A stretch of DNA of 36,712 bases, from the NCBI GenBank assembly GCA_045631645.1, contig JAZQVC010000030.1:1-36712 (forward strand). Reading direction: 5' to 3'. Made by a program: the position numbers and the translations under genes. The notes beneath the pieces are model-generated. The model saw only the letters and a list, made by a program, of their open reading frames with translations. It did no database searches and had not been told where the DNA came from. Each line of letters begins with the position of its first letter. Position 1 is the first letter of the stretch. The DNA comes from SIG459 sp045631645 (GTDB lineage Bacteria > Bacillota > Clostridia > Oscillospirales > Oscillospiraceae). Of this stretch, positions 14,607 through 21,465 are shown piece by piece.

Positions 14607-15256
14607 AGATAAATGCTCTTTCAAAGACCTATGAAGACCGGAAAGTGCTCTCAACTCCTGCTTTTGAACTTAATGGCGGCGAAATATGCGTTCTTGTGGG
14701 TGCCAACGGCAGCGGCAAGAGCAGTCTTGCCAAAGCTATTGCAGGCGTAATAGCCGATGATTACGCCGCAAAGCCTCTTGAGGAAAAGCTGAATGTGGGC
14801 TATATGCCCCAGAAAAGCTATGCCTTCCGCATGAGCACCCTTCGCAATCTGACCCTCGCAGGCGGTAATGAAGCGGCGGCTATGGAAATGCTGAAAAAGC
14901 TGGGCATTGACCATCTGGCAAAAGCCCCTGCCAAGAAGCTTTCCGGCGGCGAGAGCGCGAGAATGGCACTGGGCAGAGTGCTTATGGAAAAGCACGAGCT
15001 TTTGATTCTTGATGAGCCCACCGCGTCCATGGATATGGAGTCCACCGCTTTAAGCGAGGAGCTTATCGTGGATTATTGCAAAAAAAGCGGAGCCGCTATA
15101 CTGTGGGTCACCCACTCTCTGGCACAGGCAAGACGTGTGGCCGATAAAGCCATGTTCCTCCGCAAGGGAGAGATGATAGAGTTCGGCCTTGCCGAAAAAG
15201 TTCTCAATTCCCCCGAAAAAGAGGAAACAAAAGAATTTTTGAAATTTTATGAATAA
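14603..15256 (+). CDS. tupC: Tungstate/molybdate ABC transporter ATP-binding protein TupC
   Basis: The 217-aa ATPase shows Walker A GANGSGKSS, Q-loop MPQKSY, signature LSGGESARMALGR, Walker B LLILDEPTASMD and H-loop WVTHS. It is short and lacks the C-terminal oxyanion-sensing (TOBE/MOP) domain of ModC, which suits TupC. ATG overlaps the tupB stop as ATGA. A strong terminator follows, so tupABC is a three-gene operon. Confidence 0.93.
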   Translation: MKINALSKTYEDRKVLSTPAFELNGGEICVLVGANGSGKSSLAKAIAGVIADDYAAKPLEEKLNVGYMPQKSYAFRMSTLRNLTLAGGNEAAAMEMLKKLGIDHLAKAPAKKLSGGESARMALGRVLMEKHELLILDEPTASMDMESTALSEELIVDYCKKSGAAILWVTHSLAQARRVADKAMFLRKGEMIEFGLAEKVLNSPEKEETKEFLKFYE

Positions 15257-15259
15257 TAA

Positions 15260-15286
15260 AAAAAGGGAGGCACTGCCTCCCTTTTT
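15260..15286 (+). terminator. Terminator of tupABC
   Basis: Stem AAAAAGGGAGGC/GCCTCCCTTTTT, 12 bp, loop ACT, starting just after the tupC stop codon. Confidence 0.9.
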
Positions 15287-15296
15287 GTTCTATGTC

Positions 15297-15325
15297 TTGC
15301 GTTGTGGTGTGGCTGACTATATAAT
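15297..15325 (+). promoter_or_regulatory. Promoter of the L-cysteine desulfidase gene
   Basis: TTGCGT (15297-15302), 17 bp, TATAAT (15320-15325); the start codon is 32 bases further on. Confidence 0.8.
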
Positions 15326-15357
15326 AGAGAAAAATGGTGTGAAAGAGAGAAAAGACC

Positions 15358-16635
15358 ATGAAAAGTCCTCATTACCGCAATTTTATAAGAATCCTTGAAC
15401 ATGAGCTTATCCCTGCGCTGGGCTGCACAGAGCCTATTGCAATTGCCTATGCCGCAGCTAAGGCAAGGGCTGTTTTGGGCTGCGAGCCTGAGCATATCGA
15501 AATTCGCTGCTCGGGAAATATTATCAAGAACGTTAAGGGTGTAACTGTGCCCAATTCCGGCGGTCTTGTTGGTATAGAAGCTGCGGCCATTCTTGGCGCG
15601 ATATGCGGCAGCGCGGACAGCGAGCTGGAGGTTCTTGAAAGCGTAAAGGCGGAGGATATTGCACGCTGCAAAGCCCTGATGAATGAAAAGCTTTGCTCCG
15701 TCACTCTCGTAAAGGACGTGGATAACCTTTATGTGGTGGCTGTTCTTACCGCAGGGGAGCACTGCGCATCTGTAAGCGTAGTTAACCGCCACACCCTCAT
15801 TACCTGCATTGAAAAGGACGGAGAGGTAATCTTCCGCAATAATATTGCAAAGGCGGAGGAGCGCGCCGAGGATTATTCGGGGCTGAATGTTAGAACCATT
15901 CTGGATTTTGCCAACGAGGTGGACATAGAGGATGTGCGCCATATAATAGCCCCCCAAATAGAACTCAACTCCGCAATTGCCAATGAGGGTCTGCGTGGCA
16001 ACTATGGTGCCAGCGTGGGCTATACCATGCTGCAGGTTTTCGGCGATAATGTGCGCACACGCGCCTGCGCCATGGCGGCTGCGGGCTCGGATGCAAGAAT
16101 GGGCGGCTGCGCTCTTCCCGTTATAATCAATTCCGGTTCGGGAAATCAGGGCATGACCGTCTGCCTGCCTGTAATAGAATACGCAAAGGATCTGAAGGTG
16201 AGCGAGGAGAAGCTTTATAAGGCTCTTATTCTCAGCAACCTTATTGCAATCCATCTTAAGAAATATATTGGCTCCCTTTCCGCGTTCTGCGGAGCGGTCA
16301 GCGCCGCAAGCGCCGCCGGAGCGGGCATAACCTATCTTTTCGGCGGAGACTATGATGAAATAGGCTACACCATAGTGAACACTTTGGGCAATGTTGGCGG
16401 CATAGTCTGCGACGGAGCCAAGGCCTCCTGCGCCGCTAAGATTGCCTCCGCTGTCCATGCTGCCATAATAAGCCATTATATGGGCAGCCACGAGAGAGTT
16501 TTCCGTGCTGGCGAGGGCTTTATCAAAGATGATTTGGAAGCCACAATCCGTTCCATGGGTTATATAGGCCGCGTGGGCATGAAGGAAACGGACGAAGAAA
16601 TTTTGAACGTTATGACAGATCAGGTGGATCTGTGA
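15358..16635 (+). CDS. cyuA: L-cysteine desulfidase (UPF0597/CyuA family)
   Basis: The 425-aa product belongs to the UPF0597 family (E. coli CyuA/YhaM, methanogen L-cysteine desulfidase), an Fe-S enzyme that breaks cysteine into sulfide, ammonia and pyruvate. Family signatures are ALGCTEPIAIAYAAAKA at the start, CSGNIIKNVKGVTVPNSGG, and GSGNQGMTVCLPV in the middle. Cys23, Cys311, Cys351 and Cys358 have the spacing I recall for the cluster ligands of the methanogen enzyme. It is monocistronic with its own promoter and terminator. Likely roles are cysteine detoxification or sulfide supply in the cytoplasm. Serine dehydratase activity cannot be excluded. Confidence 0.9.
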   Translation: MKSPHYRNFIRILEHELIPALGCTEPIAIAYAAAKARAVLGCEPEHIEIRCSGNIIKNVKGVTVPNSGGLVGIEAAAILGAICGSADSELEVLESVKAEDIARCKALMNEKLCSVTLVKDVDNLYVVAVLTAGEHCASVSVVNRHTLITCIEKDGEVIFRNNIAKAEERAEDYSGLNVRTILDFANEVDIEDVRHIIAPQIELNSAIANEGLRGNYGASVGYTMLQVFGDNVRTRACAMAAAGSDARMGGCALPVIINSGSGNQGMTVCLPVIEYAKDLKVSEEKLYKALILSNLIAIHLKKYIGSLSAFCGAVSAASAAGAGITYLFGGDYDEIGYTIVNTLGNVGGIVCDGAKASCAAKIASAVHAAIISHYMGSHERVFRAGEGFIKDDLEATIRSMGYIGRVGMKETDEEILNVMTDQVDL

Positions 16636-16637
16636 AT

Positions 16638-16673
16638 AAAAAGAAGAAGCACCGAAAGGTGCTTCTTCTTTTT
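16638..16673 (+). terminator. Bidirectional terminator
   Basis: A 16-bp perfect stem (16638-16653 with 16658-16673) with a GAAA tetraloop lies between the cysteine desulfidase and the convergent ABC exporter genes, with A- and T-runs at either side. Confidence 0.9.
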
Positions 16674-18559
16674 TAACTTTGTTCAAGCTGCTGTTTGTTA
16701 TACTGGAGAGTGTATAGATGATGGTAGCGGCCGTGAAGACGGAGCAGCTCCTGATGGTTGCCCTGTTCTATTATCTCGCCATGGCTCAGCAGAATGATGT
16801 TGTCCGCGTGCTGAATGGTGCTGAGGCGGTGGGCAACTATGAGCATTGTGCCGATATTGCGCATTTTCTCAAGGCTATCCTGAATGAGCAGCTCGGTCTC
16901 TGTATCAATATTTGCGGTGGCCTCGTCCAGAATCATAACGGAGGGGCGGTGGACAATGGTGCGGGCGAAGCTGAGGAGCTGACGCTGACCTGCGGAGAAG
17001 TTGTTGCCGCGTTCTCTGACAGGCTCATCAAGACCCTCGTCAAGGCGGGAGATGAATCTGTCCGCGTTCACATAGCGGCAGGCGTTCATAACGGTCTCGT
17101 CGTCAATATCCTCGCTGCGGAGGAGAATGTTGCTGCGAATTGTGCCTGAGAAGAGGAAAACATCCTGCAGCATCTGTCCGAAATGGCGGCGGAGGGAGGA
17201 AATTTTAATTTTCCTGATGTCTATGCCGTCTATAAGTATCTGACCTTTTTGTATGTCGTAGTTGCGGCAAATGAGGGACAAAATGGTGGATTTGCCGCTG
17301 CCTGTTGCGCCAACAAAGGCAACTGTCTGCCTAGGCTCAATGTGGAAGGATACTCCCTTGAGCACCCATTCGCCGCTTTTGTAGGCAAACCATACATCGC
17401 GAAATTCAATTTCGCCCTTTATCTCATCAAGCTCAATGGCGTCGCTCTCGTCGATGACCTGAGGCTCCATGTCAAAAACGGTAAAGATCTTCTCTGCTGA
17501 GGCAAAGGCGGACTGGAGCATATTGAACTGCTCCGCCAGAGTCTGAATGGGGTTGAAGAATTTGTTCACATACATGTAGAAGCTGACAACAACCCAGCTT
17601 TCTATGTGTTGCCCCAGAAATACGCTGTCTCTTATATAACCTCTGCCGCCAAGATAGAGAAGGCAGAGAACGGAGGAGATATAGAGCATATATACCATGG
17701 GGCGGAAAACACCGAAGACGAAAAGCTGATTTTGCTTGGCTTTTCTCAGCGCGGAGCTTTTTTCAAGAAATTCGGATAATTTTCTGTCCTCGCGGTTGAA
17801 TATCTGAGTGATTTTAATTCCCGAAAGATTTTCGGAGAGATAGGTGTTTATATCGGTTGTACCGTCTTTCACCTTTCTGTGGGCTTTGCGGGAGAAAAGG
17901 CGGAAAATAACGGTGAAAAGAAGAACGAAGGGAACAAAACAAAGCACCATCAGCGTGAGGGCATAGTTCAGCGCCAGCATAGCCGCCAAAACGCCGAATA
18001 TCACCATCACATTTTTCACCAGATTAACAAGTATGTTGGTGAACATCATGCTTATGGCGTTGGTGTCGTTGCAAACTCGGGTGACCAGTTTGCCCACGGG
18101 GATGCCGTTGAGCTGCTCGTGGGAGAGGCTTTGGATGTGGATGAATATATCCTGTCTCAGTTCCGAGAGTATTTTCTGTCCTGTTTTCTGGAGAATGATA
18201 GCTTGAAAATAAGTGCAGACCATGGAAACAACAAGCAAGCTGCCGTAAAGAGCCACCAAAATAAGGAGATAGCTCATTTCAAAACGCTCTTTGATAGTTT
18301 CCTCAATATGGCCGATTATCAGGGGAGAGATAATGTCGTATGCTATGCTGAAAAGCATAATGATAAGAGAGAGCAAAAACTGCTTCCAATGGGGCTTCGC
18401 ATAACGGAGAAGGCGGACAACAATCTCGCCGTCAGGCATGTTGCGGTCAAAGCCCATGTCCTCTTTTTTGTTTTTTGCCATAGCAAAGGCTATGAGGAAT
18501 ACAAGGGAAAAGCAGCCGATTATGGCGCCGACTATCAATATGGGAAGGTATTCTTTCAT
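16673..18559 (-). CDS. ABC exporter half-transporter, canonical ATPase site (multidrug type)
   Basis: This 628-aa protein has six membrane helices and a C-terminal nucleotide-binding domain: Walker A GATGSGKST, signature FSAGQRQLLSFAR, Walker B SVMILDEATANID with the catalytic Glu, and H-loop VAHRLST. It has an extra N-terminal helix (LPILIVGAIIGCFSLVFLIAFAM) before the exporter core. It should pair with the preceding gene product, which has a degenerate Walker B, to make a heterodimeric exporter of the BmrCD/TM287-288 type. Its ATG overlaps the upstream stop by one base (TGATG). The substrate (drug, lipid or peptide) cannot be told. Confidence 0.93.
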   Translation of the reverse strand: MKEYLPILIVGAIIGCFSLVFLIAFAMAKNKKEDMGFDRNMPDGEIVVRLLRYAKPHWKQFLLSLIIMLFSIAYDIISPLIIGHIEETIKERFEMSYLLILVALYGSLLVVSMVCTYFQAIILQKTGQKILSELRQDIFIHIQSLSHEQLNGIPVGKLVTRVCNDTNAISMMFTNILVNLVKNVMVIFGVLAAMLALNYALTLMVLCFVPFVLLFTVIFRLFSRKAHRKVKDGTTDINTYLSENLSGIKITQIFNREDRKLSEFLEKSSALRKAKQNQLFVFGVFRPMVYMLYISSVLCLLYLGGRGYIRDSVFLGQHIESWVVVSFYMYVNKFFNPIQTLAEQFNMLQSAFASAEKIFTVFDMEPQVIDESDAIELDEIKGEIEFRDVWFAYKSGEWVLKGVSFHIEPRQTVAFVGATGSGKSTILSLICRNYDIQKGQILIDGIDIRKIKISSLRRHFGQMLQDVFLFSGTIRSNILLRSEDIDDETVMNACRYVNADRFISRLDEGLDEPVRERGNNFSAGQRQLLSFARTIVHRPSVMILDEATANIDTETELLIQDSLEKMRNIGTMLIVAHRLSTIQHADNIILLSHGEIIEQGNHQELLRLHGRYHHLYTLQYNKQQLEQS

Positions 18560-20334
18560 CAGTCCAGACCTCCTTCCTCTTCAAGACGCTGGAGATCTAC
18601 CATTTTTCGGTAAGATTCGCAGGAGTCATAAAGCTCGGTGTGGCTGCCCACTGCGGCTACGCAGCCATCATCTATGAAAATTATCTTGTCCATCTGCTCA
18701 ATGGTGGACACTCGGTGGGCAATAAGTATGGTGCTGCGTCCGGCGCGGGTGCGGCGGAGGTTTTCAAGAATGGAGCGCTCTGTCTTGGTGTCAACAGCGG
18801 AGACGGAGTCATCCAGAATCAAAATGGCGGCATCGCGCATAAGGGCTCTTGCAATGCTGATGCGCTGCTTCTGTCCGCCGGAAACAGTGACGCCACGCTC
18901 GCCCAAAACGGTGGAGTAACCTTCGGTAAAATCGCGGATGTTGCTGTCCACGTCCGCAAGTATGGCGGCGGCGCGCACGCGGTCATTCTCCACCATGTCC
19001 ACACCGAAAGAGATGTTGTTTTCAATAGTGTCGGAGAAAAGGAAGTTGTCCTGAGGCACATAGGCGCAGGCATCTCTCACCGAGCGGATGGACAAAGTGT
19101 TCACATCCTGTCCGTCGATGAATATACTTCCGTCGGGCACATTATAAGCGCGGAGGATAAGGTCAACGATGGTGGTTTTGCCGCTGCCTGTTCTTCCTGC
19201 AAGACCTACATTTTCGCCCTCTTTGATGGTGAAGGAAACATTTTTGAGAACATCCTGCTCGCCGTCGGGATAACGGAAGTTGAGGTTTTTAAATTCAATC
19301 CGTCCCTTGGGCTCGGTAAGGTCATGAACGCCCTCGGCGTCTTTTACATCCACAGTGGCATCCAGAAGCTCGCTTATGCGGGCAAGGCTGGCTTTGCCGC
19401 GGGCAGTCAGGTCTATAAGCTCGCTGACTGCCATAATGGGCCATACGATGGTGGTGAAATAGCCGATAAATTCCATCAGCTGACCGGCGTTGAATTCGCC
19501 CTTCCAGACGAGATAGCCGCCGTAGCCCAAAATGACGCAGATAACGCTTTCCACAAAGAGAATGACCATTACCCTCATAAGCATGGCGGTGCGGGTGAAG
19601 CTTATGTTGGTTTCCTCGTTTTCGGCGTTGAGCTTTTTGAAAGCGAGAAGTTCCTTGCTTTCCTTAACAAAGGCCTTGATAACGGCGATGCCGGAAAAGC
19701 TTTCCTGAGAAAAATCGGAAAGACGGGAGAAAGCGGCCTGTCTTGCTCTCCATTTTCTGCTCAGATGGTTTCCCACAATGGTGCTGCAGCATAAAAGCAG
19801 AGCCATGGGGATGAGGGCGAAAATGGTGAGAACGTGATCCATGTTCCACATTTTTACTATTGCCATGGCACCCAGAATTACAGCATCGAGAAGCATAAGA
19901 AATCCGCTGCCGAAACATTCGTGGATGGTTTCAAGGTCGTTGGTGAAAAGGCTCATAAGATTGCCCACTTTGTTCACCTGATAATACTGGGTGGAAAGAT
20001 GGCGGGCGTGGTTGAACATGGCGTTTCTCAGGTCGGTTTCCACCTTGATGGCAGAGCCGAAAATGAAAATTCGCCAGAGGAAGCGTCCTATGACTATAAT
20101 GATGATAATGAAAATCATGGGCAGGCAAATGCCGTCCAAAAGAAAGTTCATATCAAAAGTTTTGGTGACGCCATCATGGAGCACATAGCCGTCGTTCATG
20201 CCGTTGATGATAAGCTGATAGAAGTTGGGTATGAGCAGCTGGAAATAGTCAACGGCCAGCAGCGCAAGAAGACCGAGGAACAATCGAGGCGCGTATTTAA
20301 GATAATAGCGGTTTATGTATTTGCCGAATATCAT
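18559..20334 (-). CDS. ABC exporter half-transporter, degenerate ATPase site
   Basis: The 591-aa product has six membrane helices, then Walker A GRTGSGKTT, signature VSGGQKQRISIAR and Walker B ILILDDSVSAVD. An Asp stands where the catalytic Glu is normally found; this is the mark of the non-hydrolysing site in heterodimeric exporters. AAGGAG lies eight bases before ATG at 20334. It is the first gene of a two-gene operon with its canonical partner. The gap upstream holds the probable 6S RNA on the same strand, and no strong promoter was found between them except a TATAAT at about 20373-20378. Confidence 0.93.
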   Translation of the reverse strand: MIFGKYINRYYLKYAPRLFLGLLALLAVDYFQLLIPNFYQLIINGMNDGYVLHDGVTKTFDMNFLLDGICLPMIFIIIIIVIGRFLWRIFIFGSAIKVETDLRNAMFNHARHLSTQYYQVNKVGNLMSLFTNDLETIHECFGSGFLMLLDAVILGAMAIVKMWNMDHVLTIFALIPMALLLCCSTIVGNHLSRKWRARQAAFSRLSDFSQESFSGIAVIKAFVKESKELLAFKKLNAENEETNISFTRTAMLMRVMVILFVESVICVILGYGGYLVWKGEFNAGQLMEFIGYFTTIVWPIMAVSELIDLTARGKASLARISELLDATVDVKDAEGVHDLTEPKGRIEFKNLNFRYPDGEQDVLKNVSFTIKEGENVGLAGRTGSGKTTIVDLILRAYNVPDGSIFIDGQDVNTLSIRSVRDACAYVPQDNFLFSDTIENNISFGVDMVENDRVRAAAILADVDSNIRDFTEGYSTVLGERGVTVSGGQKQRISIARALMRDAAILILDDSVSAVDTKTERSILENLRRTRAGRSTILIAHRVSTIEQMDKIIFIDDGCVAAVGSHTELYDSCESYRKMVDLQRLEEEGGLD

Positions 20335-20411
20335 TTCGGTAACTCCTTAAAAAACGATTGAATTCTGTCATTATATACCCAAAATAAGGGAAATGGAAGA
20401 GCAGAGAATAT

Positions 20412-20611
20412 AAAAAACCCGCGGTGCCGTGGGGATCCATAATAACCTGCAGCATGTGCAGGTGGGTCGCCTCCTCACCGCTTCGCTGCTTCCAACGTCC
20501 GTTCCCGGTCAAAGCCGACAACGGGAGGCCTGCAATTCACGGCGAGAGCCCGGCATCCCTTATGAAAAATGTAGGTCCATACGGATCCTGATTCCACGAA
20601 CACCGCAGGCA
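20412..20611 (-). ncRNA. ssrS: Probable 6S RNA
   Basis: A gene-free stretch of about 200 nt folds into one long rod on the minus strand. The 5' end (20609-20594, CCTGCGGTGTTCGTGG) pairs with the 3' end (20432-20418, ending CACCGCGGG) and the latter runs into T6. Next come GGATCC/GGATCC and then a large internal bubble. The apical arm has GCCTCC/GGAGGC and CCGTT/AACGG. Length, closing stem, GTGTTCGTG at the 5' side and GAGGCGACCCACCTG at the 3' side fit Firmicutes 6S RNA, which binds housekeeping RNA polymerase. A large-type SRP RNA was considered, but its domain IV consensus is not seen. Confidence 0.72.
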
Positions 20612-20650
20612 AAAAATCCTGCGATTAATTTAATTTTTTAGATAAGAAGA

Positions 20651-20923
20651 TTACTCTTCGTCTTCCTCGGCATAAAGCTCTTCCATGTAAAGAGCATAAA
20701 CCTTCTGCAGAATTTCCTCATCGTCCACGCTTGCATACTCGATGCCGTCTGCAGTCTGGATTTCCTGAAGGATAACAAAACCGTAATCAGGGTCATCCTC
20801 GTTCATATCGGCGGGCAGGAAAATGCCGTATACATTTGCGCCGAACTCAACTGCGTCAATAACTTCAAGGCGGAAAGTTGCGCCCTCGTCATCGGTAAGG
20901 CTGATGAAAATTCCCTCGTCCAT
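20651..20923 (-). CDS. DUF1292 protein (YrzB-like), 90 aa
   Basis: This small, very acidic protein reads GIFISLTDDEGATFRLEVID, then VYGIFLPAD, FVILQEIQ and a C-terminal YASVDDEEILQKVYALYMEEL. This is the DUF1292 pattern (beta-rich, acidic, function unknown) found beside yrvE/yrzL-type genes and in nearly all Firmicutes. GGAGG lies six bases before the ATG. It has its own promoter. It is cytoplasmic by composition. The probable 6S RNA starts about 40 bases after its stop on the same strand, with no convincing terminator between, so readthrough is possible. Confidence 0.85.
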   Translation of the reverse strand: MDEGIFISLTDDEGATFRLEVIDAVEFGANVYGIFLPADMNEDDPDYGFVILQEIQTADGIEYASVDDEEILQKVYALYMEELYAEEDEE

Positions 20924-20956
20924 AGTTGACCTCCGTTTAGTATCTGTGATGCTTTC

Positions 20957-20985
20957 ATTGTAAACTATGGGCGAAGCAAAATCAA
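20957..20985 (-). promoter_or_regulatory. Promoter of the DUF1292 gene
   Basis: On the minus strand TTGATT (20985-20980), 17 bp, TACAAT (20962-20957), about 34 bases before the start codon. Confidence 0.6.
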
Positions 20986-20992
20986 TAATATT

Positions 20993-21283
20993 TTATGAAC
21001 CAAGGTCTTCCAAAAGTTTTTGCAGGGAGTCCTCACCCGCAACAACTATTCCCGAAGATAACTTATTTTGGTCCGAGCCCGGAAGATTTTCAATTTCAAT
21101 ATCCGTTATCGCCAAGGGATTATCGTTGTCCGCTCCCGAAAAAACTGCCACGCGGCCATAATGTTCCCGAAGGACAAAGCTGCTTTCCCGTATTTCACGA
21201 AAATCGGCCGCTGTGAAAATCACCATAGTAAGGGCAATGGCAAACATTGCGATGCACGCTATTATTCTTATGCCGAATCGCAC
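20993..21283 (-). CDS. Membrane-anchored protein with BofC C-terminal-like domain
   Basis: The 96-aa product has an N-terminal membrane helix (residues 4-26) and an outside domain: SFVLREHYGRVAVFSG, AITDIEIENLPGSDQNKLSSGIVV, then SLQKLLEDL. This order matches the C-terminal domain of BofC, a forespore protein that delays pro-sigma-K processing in Bacillus; here the domain stands alone behind a membrane anchor, a form common in Clostridia. The start is GTG at 21283, nine bases after AAAGGAGG. Its promoter was not recognised, and a sporulation sigma factor is possible. It diverges from the penicillin-binding protein gene. Confidence 0.65.
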   Translation of the reverse strand: MRFGIRIIACIAMFAIALTMVIFTAADFREIRESSFVLREHYGRVAVFSGADNDNPLAITDIEIENLPGSDQNKLSSGIVVAGEDSLQKLLEDLGS

Positions 21284-21394
21284 AGATATATTCCTCCTTT
21301 GTATTAATTCCTTTCAGGATATTATTTCCGAAAAAAAGGAAATCATACAAACATGAGAAAATTTACAAATTGGATGCACCTTATTGACAAAATG

Positions 21395-21403
21395 TGCTAT
21401 ACT
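21395..21403 (+). promoter_or_regulatory. Possible extended -10 promoter of the PBP gene
   Basis: TGCTATACT is an extended -10 without a good -35 at 17 bp. Two TTGACA copies (21384-21389 and 21407-21412) lie close by but neither is spaced well to a -10. The transcript start is therefore uncertain. Confidence 0.35.
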
Positions 21404-21465
21404 ATTTTGACATCATGTAGTATTATTACTGTGAACCGATATGCAGAAACGGAGGCGCGGCCTTT

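Noticed and set aside
15247..16686. 479-codon minus-strand frame opposite the cysteine desulfidase
   Set aside because: It covers both terminators and the promoter of the sense gene and has a composition typical of antisense translation.
20412..20611. SRP RNA as an alternative for the structured RNA
   Set aside because: The GGAAGCAGC string recalls SRP domain IV, but the flanking asymmetric-loop consensus and an Alu domain are not seen, while overall shape and length fit 6S.
20429..20641. 70-codon frame across the probable 6S RNA
   Set aside because: It is antisense to the folded RNA, lacks a ribosome-binding site and is better explained by the RNA gene.
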